Assembly (NCBI GenBank): GCA_014898415.1
Contig: RCTD01000019.1
Location: 1,178,001 to 1,242,000, forward strand
Reading direction: 5' to 3'
Origin: Stromatinia cepivora
Lineage: Eukaryota > Ascomycota > Leotiomycetes > Helotiales > Sclerotiniaceae
Length of the DNA stretch: 64,000 nt
Shown: positions 38,001 through 51,291 of the stretch, one piece after another
Position numbering within the stretch: position 1 is the first letter of the stretch
How the letters are laid out: the number at the start of each line of letters is the position of its first letter
Notes under the pieces: model-generated
Databases searched by the model: none
Told to the model about the DNA's origin: nothing
What the model saw: only the letters and a program-made list of their open reading frames with translations
Position numbers and translations under genes: made by a program

Positions 38001-38559
38001 CATTATAATTGATTGAGCTTTTTTATATCGCATCATTATTTTGTTTTTGTTTTTATATTTATATTTAAATAAAATAAAGATGAAAAGTACTTTATATTTG
38101 AATTAAAATTAAAATAATAATTTTAAGAATTTTATTTAAAGAAATTATCCTAAAGAAAATATTGTTATATTTATAAACAGTACCAAATTTCTTACTTTTT
38201 TCTTTTAGAAATAATCAAATAATTTATATAATTTATAGAAAAAGATTTATAATAATGAATATAATAAAGATTATTGATATAATAATTTTCAAATAAATTT
38301 TTGTATATATTTATGTGAATACTATAATAAATATATTAAACAAATTTAGTATATTTGATAAGATTATAAAGTTCTTGATAATTAAGATTATAATAAATAA
38401 TAATTATCTTTTTATTGATAATCTTTCTTTGATTTTTATAAACTCAAAAAAACAATCTAAAATAATATAGAAAATGTAAAAGTTATTATTATGATTGTTT
38501 GAACTAAAAGTACAAAGATATTATCAATTTGAAAATGTTGTATAGACTATCAGCAATTG

Positions 38560-40650
38560 TTAATATATTATTAAAAATGAATCAAATCATAATTTGATTA
38601 TTTAAAATATATTAGAAATAAATCAAATATATAATCTATAATTTATATAATTATTCTTTAACTTTATTTTTTTTAAAATTTGAAAATTAATAGAAATTAT
38701 AATATTCTTCAAATAAATAAGAAAAATAAATTTTCAATTTGTTTATAAAAATTCATTATATTTATTTTTTGTATTTTGAAAAATTTAGAATATATCATTA
38801 TTAAAAGAATTAAATAAAAAATATTTTGAATTTATAATATAATGATATTCTTTTTTGAAAAATAATTATAAATCTAATAACTAGTTTTATATATAATATC
38901 AAAATAATTTATTTTAAAAGATAAAAACAATTATAATTATTATAGATATTCGGAGTGTTTTTGATATTCTTTTTAAAAAAAAAAATTCAATTAAATAAAC
39001 CAAAAAAAATATTTCTTTTGTTTAAATTAATAAATCTTTTTTTCATTAATAAATTTATCAAAACATATTTCAAGAATTTCATTATATTAGATAATTTATT
39101 ATATTTTTCAAAAATTTATATTTTTCTTTATTTTATATATATTATATTTTATAGAATTTTTCTTTGAAAATATTCAATTAAAATTCAATTATATTGATGA
39201 TTTTTATATTTATAAAAAATAATTGCTGTTTATATTATTCCCTTTTTAATTTATAAAACAAAAATATACTATATAAAACAAATCAAAATACTTTGATTTC
39301 ATTATTTAAATTACCTTTCATAATAATTATCAAAATAAATATAATTATCTTCTTCGGAAATATCAATATTTTTTTTAATAATGTAATTTTTGAAAAAATC
39401 AAATTATAAATTATTCTTTGAATCTGATTAATCAATATTAAATATTTTTTAATTAAATATATTCATTTTTTAATAATTGTTAAAAATTATCATATTAAAA
39501 TTGAATAAATATCTAAAATCGAAACATATAGATTTATATATTTCTTTTTTAATATTTAAAAATCTAAATTCAAAACCTTTTATTTTATTCATAAATATAG
39601 AATATGTTTTGTAAAAAAATTTAAAAAAGAAATTATTATAATAGTAATAAAAAATAATATATATATTAAAAATTATTATATTATTTATCAAAATAGAAAA
39701 CAAATTATTTTTGAATATAATTTAATTAATCTTCTATTGTTTTGATAATAAAATTATTATAATTTAAAATAAGCTTTTAATATATAATCAAAAATAACAA
39801 CAAATATTAGTTCAAAATAATTTTTTTTAATATTAATAATACTTCAATAATAATAATATCTCAAAAATAATGTTTTAATTATTTTAATAAATTATTTATA
39901 TTATTCAAAATACTATATAAATTTAAAATATTTGCATATAATAATCATTAAAATATTCAAATATTAAAGATAACGAAACAATAAAAAAATTAATTGATTT
40001 TGATATTTCTAAAAACATACATAATATTGATTCTAATTTCAAATTTATAATTCATAAATTTAATATTGTTTTCAAGGATCTTTATTTCAATATATAATAA
40101 ATTTAATAATTTAAATGGTGATATCAATAAAATAAGATTTTTTTAATATATTATTTATTATGTTGAAACTTAAAAATCTTTTAATAGATAATCATTTAGA
40201 TTATTTATTTCTTTATTTTCAATAAAAAAAATTGAATTATTTATTTTGATTATTAAATCAATTATTTGAATTCTTTAAATTTTTGAATATTATCAATTTC
40301 TATATTAATATCTATTTTCAATAAAACGATATATCTTTATTAAAAAAACATTATTCTATTTTGAATCCTTTTTCTTTTTTATTTAATTATTTAAATTTAT
40401 AATTAATAGTTTTTCTTTTTTTTTAATTTCAATACTTTTGATTTTATATTAATTTAATATTTAATGACATCTTTCGATTACCTTCATTATATTTAAAAAA
40501 TATTTTCTAAAATAATTTTTAATTTAAATATCCTTAATTTAATATATATCTTTAATTTCTTCGAAAGATCTTGGAATATATTTTAGATTTATATCCATTA
40601 AATACAAATCAATACTATTACTATGTATTAATAATTATATACAAATTTAT
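38560..40650 (-). repeat. Dispersed repeat R1, copy B (inverted)
   Basis: Reverse complement of R1. Its far end at about 40,480-40,640 reads, on the minus strand, gtaatagtattgatttgtat followed by the same landmarks as copy A. It aligns directly with copy D (38,560-39,220 to 57,850-58,500). Copies A and B form a large inverted repeat centred near 38.2 kb. An open frame at 38955-39167 inside it is Ile/Phe/Lys low complexity and not a gene. Confidence 0.65.
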
Positions 40651-42911
40651 AAAAATAAAATACTTTATAAAAAGAAAATCTTTAATTACAAAAAAACTAA
40701 TTAATATATTTATTAATTAAATATATATATTTTATGAATTGTGAAATAATATTATCTTTAATCGAAATATATAATTCATTTTAGAATTCCAAATATAATT
40801 TTATAAAATATTAAAAATCATTTTGAGATATTTATCAATTTTCTATTTTTAAATTAATAAACAAACAAAATAAAATAATTCAATTCTAAAATAATATTTT
40901 TGAATTTTTATAAACTTTTATTAAAACAATTAAATAAAAAAGCTCTTATTAATCGAATTTATATTCAATAATATAATCTCCAAAACTGTTAATTATTTTT
41001 TATTCTTTAGAAATTATAAGTTCAATTTTTATATAAATATAAAATCAAATAAACTTTACTTTTCGAATGTAATAATAATCTAAAAATATAAATTCTTTAA
41101 AAAAAACAAAATAATTAATTAAATAAAACAAATTCTGAAATGATTATATATATTTATGAAATTAATTATAAAGAATATATAAATTATCAATAATTTGATT
41201 TAATGAAATATATTATAAAACAAAAGATATATATAAATATAAAAATATAAAAACTATTGATGAAACCAAAAAATTTAATAATGAATAAATTAATAATTCA
41301 TACAAAATTATAAAAATATATTTATATACATATTCAATTCAATTATATAAAAATATATAAATCTTTTTTATTTTTCATTATTTATTTTCAATATTAATAT
41401 CTATATAAATTACTCTCCTAAAATAAATAATAATTGACAAATCTAAAACAATTATAATCTATAATAAAATATTTATAAAAAAAAGAAGAACAAATTTAAA
41501 TAAATACAAAAATAAATATTCAGAAATATCTTAAATAATTATAACAAATCTAAAAAAAACAAAAAGATTTTAATAAAATATTATCAATTGTATTTAAAGA
41601 AATTTAATTGATCATTATAAATATCAATTTATTCGATTAATAATAATCAAACAACTTTTAAAATTATTTCAAAAAGATAATTACATATAATATAAAAAAA
41701 AGAATTTTAAAAAAACAGAAATCTTAAAAAACTATATAAAAAAACTTTAGGAATTTTTATTAAATATAATTGATTATTTGAAAACAAATAAAATTTCCAA
41801 AAAAAAAGATATTATTACAAATTTATTAGTTATTCCTAATTAATAAATATAAAGACTTCAAATATCTTTTATTCTTTATATAATCGAAAGCGTTGCTACA
41901 CCTTTTTCCCTTCTATATAGAATATCATTATATTATCTAAAGCCCTACCATCACTATAATAAATATTAAATCAAATAAAAATTTCATTATATAAAACTTA
42001 TATTCTTTTTATAGTTTTCTTTCTCAATATATTATTGATCCTATAAAAACATAATTTGATATTAAATTCCAATTTATACCAATAATATCTTTTCAATATC
42101 TATATTTAGTTTTTTATATGATATTACTTCTTTAATAATTATAAAGAATTTTAAAATTATCATATTTATATCACACAAAATAAAAAAAGATATAAATTCT
42201 TTTAAATTCTTATAATATAAATATTAGTAATAATACTAAATTTATAATCGATTTAATTTAATCATAATCAAAGATTCTATACATTATATAATATATTGGT
42301 GATATATATAATATAGAATTATATAGAAAAAAAGAAAATTATCATAAATAAATAATTTATAATTTTCTAAAAAATTCTCGAATATTTAAAATAAGAAATT
42401 ACAATATCAGATATATATAATTCATAATATTTATAAATATAATAACAATAAATTAATATTAATTTCTTTGTTTGGATCTGAATTAAATTAATCAGGAATT
42501 TCTATTTATTCTATATAATATTGAAAATCTTTTTGAATTTTATTAAATAATCTTTTCTTTCTTTATTTATTATTATTTACTTTCATTAACAAAAACATAA
42601 TCAATTTAATTTAATTTAATCAATCATTATTTAAAATATATTTCCCTTCATTTATAGATTATTCAAATCTATAATACTTTCTTTATTTATTTTGAAATAT
42701 ATTTTTGATTTTTATTATTTATTCATTATAAATCCTAAATAATATAATACTATTTATAATAAAATCCTTTTCTATTTTTGTTTATAAAATTATCAATATA
42801 TAATTATTATATTAAATATTCTAAAGATTTAATGATTGAATTTAATCTAATTCATATTAAAATATATAAAAATTATTTTTATTATTATTGAAATAAAACT
42901 TTATAAATTAA

Positions 42912-43050
42912 TACATAGGTACATTTTGTAAAGGCTGTAAAAGCTCCCTTATTTTTATTCTATGTACTAAGCTATTTAAGGAGTGGGTTGTACAGGTGGC
43001 GCCTGCAGTGCAACCTATGTTGCATCTGCTGTCTGTAGCGCATACGCTAC
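42912..43050 (+). repeat. GC-containing repeat patch ending in a hairpin, copy 1
   Basis: About 140 bp with normal G+C in the AT desert, ending in the palindromic word gtagcgcatacgctac (43035-43050), a 6-bp stem with a 4-base loop. The same patch occurs inverted at 60823-60978. It contains ggtggcgcctgcagtgcaac. A transposon terminus is the simplest reading (inference). Confidence 0.7.
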
Positions 43051-45014
43051 AATTAATATATATTTATTCATATTAATTTGATTTAAATGTCGATTAATTA
43101 AATAGGATGAATATAAATTATTTTTGAATTGTTAATATTTATAATATAAATAATATTTATTATTTTTATTGTAAATCTTGATATAAAAAACGACAAAAAA
43201 CGTGATTAAATATTGATAAATATTTAGATTTTTTTTTTGAAATATTGAATCAATATTATATTTTTTATTTTATTATTAATGAAATTATTTTTATAATTTC
43301 GAAAATTTATTGAAAGAAAAATATTATAAAAAAGAAATTGTTTTATATTTAATAGATTAAAGCTTTCGACTTGATTATTATTAATTTTATATCTTTTTTA
43401 GATTGTTATAAAATTAAGATTTATATAATTTTTTTTGAATGAATATAATATAATTTTATTGATAATTTAAATAACTTTGATGATATTTTGAAAACTATAA
43501 TTTTTTTTCAAATAATATATAATGTAATTTGTATAGTATCAATAAAAAATCGAATAAATATTAAACCGAATATTTTAAATTATGTTTATTAAGATTTTAT
43601 TATTTATTGAGATTTCCAACAACAAACCACCGCTACTATATATTATTCATTTTTGATTATTATATTATATAAAAAAAAGTATTATTTATATTAAAGAAAA
43701 AGGGATTGGAAATTCATTAATAATATAATTCTTTTTGAAATTGATTATATAATATTTGAATATTGATAATTCTTTTTTTTTAAAAAAAAATTATATAATA
43801 ATCTTTATATTATATCCTTTAATTTTGTTTCCTTTATTTTGTAATCTTGATGTTAATTTTATTAATATCAATAAGGTCTTTAAATATTTATTTAAATTTA
43901 TTTTTAATTATAATATCTATTGAAATATATTTTTTATTAATTTATTTAATTTTTAATATTTCTTTTTATGTATATAATAATTATTGTATCAATTGATAAT
44001 TTCTTTTTAATAATAAACTACAAAATGATTTTGAATCAATAGAAATTACCAAAAGAACATAAATTCCAAATTTAATGATAATATCAATTATATTTTTAAT
44101 TATTGGAATTATATCGAATTTAAATATTAATCTCTAAAATTCTGAAATTAATATACTATTTTTGTATCAATTTTAATTAAATTAATTATGTAAATAATAA
44201 TAATAAAATTATATAAAACTTTTAATTGATATATTATTATAATATGTATATTTTAGTCTTCTAAATAACATATTCATCTTTTGAAACAATTAGTTTTCGA
44301 ATTTGTTTTTAATATTATATATATTAATAAATACAATGTTGATAAATTATAAATCATTTTATTACTTTTCCTAATTAAAATAAATTCTATTTTTAAAAAT
44401 ATTAAATCAATTATAATAAAAATATTATTTATTGATCATTTTATAATATTGAAATGAATTTTATTATTATTTATATAAAATGATTATATATTATAAATCA
44501 ATTGAAATATTTTAAATTTGATAATATAATAATTAAAATTAATTCTATCTCAATGACTTTTTATCTTAAATATATTATAAAATCATTTAATTATAAATAG
44601 AGTAATATCTTTTCTGAATTTTTCTTCGATTAATAATTGAATATAAAATAATTATTATAGTTTCGAAATTATTTGAATAGAAATTTAAATAATATCATTA
44701 GGAAATATTTTCGGTTTTTTAATATTGATTTTTATATAAATTATAAAAATAATCAGAATATATTGATATCTTGAATTATGAAAAAATTTGTTAATATAAT
44801 AGTTTTGTTTTGATTTTTAAACATTTGAATTATTAATTATAATTTAGTGTATATTTTGTTAATGTTTTCGTTCTTTATTTTATTTATAAATTTCGAATGA
44901 ACTATCTTAATTTTTTATAGAATTTTAGTTAGGAGTATATATTTGAAAATATTATTATCAAATAAATTATTAATCTTTTTTTATTTGAAATTTTTGTATT
45001 TCGAAATGTTATTA
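43051..45014. other. AT-rich DNA between hairpin patch and R1 copy C
   Basis: No gene or recognised repeat. In the corresponding place beside copy D the hairpin patch and R1 are only about 75 bp apart, so this 2 kb is either an insertion here or a deletion there. Confidence 0.4.
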
Positions 45015-46900
45015 TTATAATAATAGTAATAGTAGTATTGATTTATATCTGATAAATAGAAATGTTTAAATTCATATTCTAAAACCTTTTGAAAAGTATA
45101 AAGATATATTAAATTAAAGATATTTAAATTAGAGATTATCTTAAAAAAATATTTTTAATTTAGAGTAAACTTTTAATGAACTTATTCGAATGTAATGTTT
45201 TTATTTTATTTAAAATGAATATTCATTTTTTTTAAAATTATACCTTTATAGATATGAAAATAATCGAAAAATCCAAATGAAGATTACATTAGTTTAACAA
45301 AAAAGTAAAAACAAAAAATCCAGCAAAAAAAAAGGAAATAAATAATCAAAGACAAAAGAAAATAAATTTAAAATAAAATAAAGTATTTTTAATCAAAATA
45401 TATTACTTTATTGAAAACAAATATTAATATAAAAATCAATAATATTTAAGAATTTGGAAAAATCGAAAAATCGATTTATTAATTTAATTGTAATAAATAA
45501 TCCAGATTTTTTTTAATGAAAATAAAGAAATAGATAATTTAAATAATTATTTATCAAAAGATCTTTCAATTTTGATATAATAAATAATATATAAAGGAAT
45601 TTTATTTTATTTATATAAATATTTAAGATTCATATTTTTATATTCAAATTTTTGATAATATTACATATAATTCTTATAAAAGAATTCAATAATTAAGAAT
45701 TTATAAAATATTATTTAAATAGATTAAATTTTAGAAGAATTTTAATTTATAATTTAAATCCTCTTTTTAATAATTTATAGATAATTTTGTAATATATTTG
45801 AATTATTAAATTTATTATATATTGAAATAAAGATCCTTGAAAATAATATTAGATTTATTAATTATAAATTTGGAATTAGAATCAATATTATAAATACTTT
45901 TGAAAATATTAAAATTATTTAATTTGTTTATTGTTTTATTATTTTGAATATTTGAATATTTTAATAGTTATTATATTGAAATATGATAAATTTATATAAT
46001 AATATTTTAAATAATATACAAAATCTATTAAAATAATTTTGAAATATTATTGATATAGAATTACATTCTTTATGAATTAATATTTATTGATATTTTGATT
46101 ATATATTAAAGATATTTTTAAATTCTATTATTAAAGATATATAATACATACAAAATTGATTAATTTAGTTTTAATAATAATTTGTTTTTATTTCGATAAA
46201 GGATATAATTATATTTAATATATTATTTTCAATCATCAAAAAAATTATTTTATTTAAGAAAAAAACTATTTATTCTTTTTAGAGATTATTATTATAATTT
46301 CTTTATTGAATCTTTTTCTAAAATTAATTTTATATTTATAAATAAAATGAAAGATTCTAAAGATAAATTTTAAAATATCGAAGAAAAGATGTATAAGTTT
46401 TTATATTTTGATTTTGAATATTTATTTAATTTCGATATTATAACTTTTAATAATTATCAAAAAAAAATTATTAGAAAATATTTATTATTTATTATTTAGA
46501 TTCAAAGAACAAATTATAATTTGGTTTTTTCTTAGATAATATTATTGAAAAAGATATTTGTATTTTTTTTATAATATCAAAATGAATAGATTATTAATAA
46601 CTTTAATGAAATTTTAAATATATTGAATTATATATCTTAGAATTTTTTTTTCTGAAATATATTAACCAAAAACTTTTTTGGATCAAATTATATTTCTAAT
46701 TATTACAAAATAAAATGAAAAAAAATATTTTTATTATAATAATAAAATCATTTATATTTTTTCTTTTTAAATATATAAATTTTTTTTTTCATTTTTGAAA
46801 AACGATATATATTTTGATCTTTCAATTTCGATAAATGAAAATACCATTTAAAATTAAACATTATTATTCATTAATTTTTTAATTTTCTTTTATATTTTTA
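45015..46900 (+). repeat. Dispersed repeat R1, copy C
   Basis: Same orientation as copy A, starting at gtaatagtagtattgattta. It shares ordered words such as ttaaaatgaatattcatttt (about 45,220) and tataagtttttatattttga (about 46,400). Limits are approximate. Confidence 0.65.
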
Positions 46901-48200
46901 TTATAATTATGAATCTGATATTTGAAAGTCTATTAATTTCTATTATATTGGTTTTATTTATTAAAAATTTATTATTTATATTTTTATAGAATTTGATTTT
47001 CATAAAATCTAAATAAACGTTAAAATTATTTAATAAAGAGATTATGATTAATTTATAAATAAATTCTTATACATCTATATAATAAATAAATATTAAATCT
47101 TATTTATTTTTTACATTTTTATTTAAACTCTTATATTCCTCGAATCTTTTATTTTCCTTCTGATATAAAATAATTATTTGATTATTTAAATTTATAAAGA
47201 TTCTTTATAATTTTTATTTTTATAAAAATAATCCAAATTTTTATTTTTATAAAAATAATCCAAATTTTAAAAAGTTTTCCTATATAATTATAAATAATAA
47301 TAATAATATTAACATTCTTTTAAGCCTTTAATAATTATTATATTTTTTTCAAAAAAATTTATTATATTATAAATAGTTTTATAAATTTATAAAGATTTTC
47401 TTTTTAAATCTTTATCCATTCTCTTCTCAATATTTGAAAATTATTAATAGGATTCTTATAATAATAATAAATCTATTAAATATAATTATCAGTTATAATA
47501 TCTAATAAAAAAAAGAATTTATTTCAATCAATTTTTATTTTTTTATTTAACAAATTTAATGTCTAGTTTTTGTATTTCTATGAAAAGAAATTAATTATAT
47601 ACAAATGTATTTAATTTTATCGATTTAATATATTATACTATAATTTCGAATGAATTATTTTTATTAAAAGTATTATTACCATTATTCATATTAAATTATG
47701 TTATAATTATAGAAGAAAAAAACTAGAAATGAAAATATAAATTTTAAATAAATATTTAATCAATACATATATCTTTCTGTTTTAAATAATAAAATTGAAT
47801 TATTGATTATATTAAGATAAAAAAATTTTAATAGTAAAGTATATATAATCATTTATTATCAAATCATAAAGTTTGTTTTCCCATAAATATATGAAATGAT
47901 TAATTAAATAATTAAATAAAGTTTAAACCCGAATTTTTCTATAAAAAAATACTAATATTATAGATTGAAGAGTTAGATATATTAATTATATTGATCAGGT
48001 TTTGAACGATTAATATTTAAAATTTATCATATATCTATGATTAGTATATAATTCTTTAGGATTATTAATCTTTCGATCATTAATTATATACTCTAAGTAA
48101 CAATTGAACCCTGATTTATTAGCTCTTTATAATATTTGTATTACAAAAGAATGATCCGAAACAGAAGTGGCCCGAAAGTAAAGTAGTTAACTTTACAAAA
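46901..48200. other. AT-rich DNA up to the gene island
   Basis: Nothing recognised except a possible short inverted pair near 47,995 and 48,115 (atcaggttttgaac versus the complement of caattgaaccctgat). Composition starts to recover after about 48,100. Confidence 0.4.
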
Positions 48201-48892
48201 ATTTAATCATTATTTTATTTTAAATCAAATAATATTAAAATTTAGATATTATTTATAATTATTTTGAATGAAAATTCAGAGATGTGGAGATTAAGGGTAA
48301 AAAAGAGATAAGAAAACTAATTTTATATTATAATAATTGAACATTTAGAAAAGCTAGAAAATGAATCAAAAGCGAGATCTAAATCATTTTGATTTTCTGA
48401 TTTCAAATCACATATTATAATATTCATAAATGCAATCGTTGAATAATTATCATATAAATATGTTTTGATAGGGGTCTGCTACACATTATTCAGAAAGTGG
48501 CCGACTAGACCCTCTAAAAGAGCCTCATTTAAATATCCAATCAAAATATCGAAAGGCTCCTAGGAGGATCAATGTGAAAACTAGACTAATGTTGATGATG
48601 AGAGACGTAGTGAGAGTTGTGATGACGAAATGATTGACGATGAGATGTGAAAAGACTTCATAATGAAGACGATACACACAAAAAAAACATTTCACCACTC
48701 ATATAAAAACATTCCTCAAAGATAGAAATACATAACACTATTATTATTGAAAAGATACTTGTGCTTCCTTCCTCAATCTTTCATATCAATACTATTGAAA
48801 AACAGAAACCCTTAATGATATCACTCTTAAGAAAACAATCGTATTCCCTCCTTCAATATTTCGTACCAATAAATATTTCCATCCCATAGAAA

Positions 48893-49827
48893 TCATAGCC
48901 CCGCCTCTGGTCCCATTTCCCCAACCCCGTAGAGGTTCTTACAACACCGTATCCACCATTGAAGAAGATCATTACCAACAAGTTGACGAGGAGGAATATC
49001 AGTGCTACCGAGGAGCTTGCATATGTTTTGAACCTCTTCACTATTTAAGAGTACCATTAGCAATATTCAGTAAGGGCCGAAGTATAAACGTACAGTCCGA
49101 GACTCTCAATAGCCAAAGTATTCAATGGTGGGTCGGGCAATGGTTGATTGAAACCATAATCCTCATCGACACTAACCAAACTCCACAACTGATGACCTTT
49201 CGCAAGGTTACGATTTCTGATGGCAGCATTGCTATTCCTGATCCTGAGAGGAATTAATATTAAATCATATAGATGCTACAAAAGAAGAGATAAATATTGA
49301 AGAAAGAAAGGAAAGAAATATATAATAATAAAACCTACTTACATGGCAGCTGTATATCCACGTTCTTTTCGGATCGTTTCTGCGATTCTGGCGTTACTCT
49401 CCGCGATTCTGGCACCAATGTTTTCAATTATCCGTTGTTCCATATCTTTTAGATCAGTTGATAGACCGACTACATAATTCTTCATAGCATTGAAGGAATT
49501 ATGCACATTGGTATAATTGGTGATTGCTTGCTGGTTACTAAGGTTGGTAATCTTTTTGACCTCGACACCTAGATTGTTGAAGCTTTCTTTGATACCATCG
49601 ATTGATTTATCAATTGCATCTTTGTCAGGGAGAGGTCCAGGCGCGGGAAGTTCATTGAAACTATCGATCATCTCTTGATAACGTTGGCTAGCCTCGTTTA
49701 ATTGTTGTGTTCGTTCAGCTAAAGGAATTCGATCAGGAGCTGGTTGATTTTCCTGTCGATTTTGGCCTCTTGCACTTCTTGCACCTCGCGCACTACGACG
49801 AGGATTTCGATTCTCATCTTGAGACAT
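48893..49827 (-). CDS. Hypothetical protein, coiled-coil-like, 260 aa
   Basis: Three exons, 49343-49827, 49094-49243 and 48893-49040, join in frame to 260 codons plus stop with canonical splice signals (donors GTAAGT and GTACGT, acceptors CAG and TAG). I do not recognise a family. The N-terminus (about residues 1-45) is basic, Arg/Gln/Pro-rich and probably disordered. Residues about 50-160 are polar with heptad-like spacing (IDKSIDGIKESFNNLGVEVK, IIENIGARIAESNARIAETI) and likely coiled coil. The C-terminal part holds HQLWSLVSVDEDYGF and NDLLQWWIRCC. No signal peptide or membrane segment. ATG 49825-49827 (MSQDENRNPRR) is preferred, since the open frame further upstream has a leader-like composition. 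The gene lies alone in an island of normal composition between AT-rich blocks. Intact splicing suggests it is, or recently was, functional. Confidence 0.75.
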
Positions 49828-50640
49828 GATGAAATAATACAAAGCGCGTTTCTTAGTGAAGAATGTGCTTAGTGAAGAATGTGGAGTACTGCGTAGGGTA
49901 GATAGTGGATATTGTGGAGTAGAGTAGAGTAGATAGCGTATATTGTGGATAATGAATAACAAGTAAACAACAGGAATCAAAGGGGTGTGCTCTGTAAATA
50001 AGGTTTTTTTCCGATGAAGCACAGACCTTATAGTGAAGTGCACTGTGGAATCCCGTATTCAGTTGCTAGAGGGATTGGTTAATTTTAGCGCCAATTAGAT
50101 CGTTTTCAATTAGGGTGATTTCTTTTTACATATCAGATATGATAAATATCCTGATGAATAAGCATTATCTTGCTATCTTTTACCGTTTACGACTCGCTGA
50201 GTATCCACATCGTACGATTAATTTAATTTCGGTTAATATAATGGATACAGTATTGCTGCACATCTTCATTCTAGCCGGCATTTATTGGTTTCTAGCTTTC
50301 GTAGGTACACCACAATCCCCGCATAAAGCACCATTTTGGTTCTAGTGCTGTCCACGAGAAGATGATCTAGCTTCGTGATGCATTCATCCGAAGCCTTCCA
50401 GCTGTAGCAAGTCGCCGACTTTTACAGATCACCATAGCAACTATGAAATGTTTTTTAGGGAGTCATTTCATGCAGCAGATTGCGTTGGAAATCTTTCAGC
50501 TTGCCCATGTTCTTTGCGCCATCATCGTCGCCACATGGTTTCAGAATTATACTCCGGCGTTCAAGACTGTGCCATAAAAGAGAACACTTGGTTACACTGT
50601 GTGGACCATCCTTGATGCTAAAACAACCTTGCCAAAATAT
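49828..50640. other. Upstream flank of the island gene
   Basis: Normal composition. At about 49,850-49,960 words such as gtagatagtggatattgtgg and tgaagaatgtg recur imperfectly, in the presumed promoter or 5' UTR. A small frame at 50115-50345 (+) with a hydrophobic C-terminal stretch has no recognisable family. Confidence 0.4.
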
Positions 50641-50648
50641 TCAATATT

Positions 50649-50860
50649 TCTTTGAAATTGTACAATGGTGGAACATCAATACAGACTGCTGGTACTTTTG
50701 GATTTGGAGGTTGGCAAGATCATGTTAGCTACATCAAAGATGTGATCGTCCGGGGTACAACCAAACAAACGATGCTGACTAACACAGATTCGTTGGTGCC
50801 AAACGAGATCGCCTAGTTATGGCTAGGCGTTTCTACCGGTTAGTTCTTCTCGATACGTAG
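50649..50860 (+). pseudogene. Fragment of a GH78-type alpha-L-rhamnosidase
   Basis: One frame reads SLKLYNGGTSIQTAGTFGFG followed by GWQDHVSYIKDVIVRGTTKQ. A second frame, from 50792, reads VGAKRDRLV followed by a shifted ARRFYR, stopping at 50858-50860. Fungal GH78 rhamnosidases have a GTFGFGGWQD-type motif and, shortly after, LDGAKRDRLVW-GDF. Here the two lie closer together than expected and in different frames. The second is further disrupted by a one-base gain after gtt and a loss a few codons on. The rest of the enzyme, which is usually several hundred residues and holds the catalytic barrel, is absent. The relic is thus truncated and frameshifted but not RIP-eroded, so probably lost by deletion. 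Recognition is from memory of family motifs. Confidence 0.65.
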
Positions 50861-51291
50861 TTCTGGACGTTATTATAAACGTCCCGAAGAAGACTTGTGG
50901 TGCGTTTGAGAGGGCTGGAACAAGAAAAGTACTCGGTGGTGGAAGGTCACATCGATTTGATATAACTATACAGATCTTTGCTTTTTGTTCACTTGTAGTA
51001 TTTCACCTACCTACACACTGTGCTTCCTTCCATCGAATTTCCCAATCCAGCTTGAAGTACCAACTAAACTTTATGAAGCCCAAATGAAAGCAAGAGCACG
51101 GCAAAGTGATAAAATCTGATCCGCAATTTCTTATTTTGAGAAAACCATTGTAATGTAGATTTTATAGGACGGATTGGGACAGTTTTGAAGACAGTCTTAA
51201 ATACTTATCGGCTAATAGAAATTCTGTCAACCACCCACCCCAAGGTGAGCAATAGTAAGTACCAACTCCGATCTACAATGACTCCGATCTA
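50861..51291. other. End of the normal-composition island
   Basis: No gene recognised. Just before the mariner element a 13-bp word, actccgatctaca, is repeated at about 51265 and 51281. Confidence 0.4.

Larger units (their letters stand above)
11160..48200. other. AT-rich transposon isochore
   Basis: About 37 kb almost devoid of G and C compared with the left flank, without intact genes. Recognisable transposase or polyprotein remnants show stops at former Gln, Arg and Trp codons and acidic-to-Asn changes, the transition-only pattern of RIP. Composition becomes more extreme to the right of about 29.4 kb, where only repeat structure can be followed. By analogy with other RIP-competent fungi it is probably heterochromatic (inference). 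Confidence 0.85.

Noticed and set aside
38955..39703. Ile/Phe/Lys-rich open frames that might be membrane proteins
   Set aside because: They are translations of near-pure A/T DNA within repeat R1 copy B and its surroundings, with no conserved motif.
47995..48125. Small inverted-repeat element with atcagg ends
   Set aside because: Only about 10 imperfect bases match and no target duplication was found.
50810..50827. Hairpin gcctag-ttatgg-ctaggc as a terminator or RNA element
   Set aside because: It coincides with the rhamnosidase relic, where the sequence is explained by codons of the AKRDRLVW region plus an inserted base.
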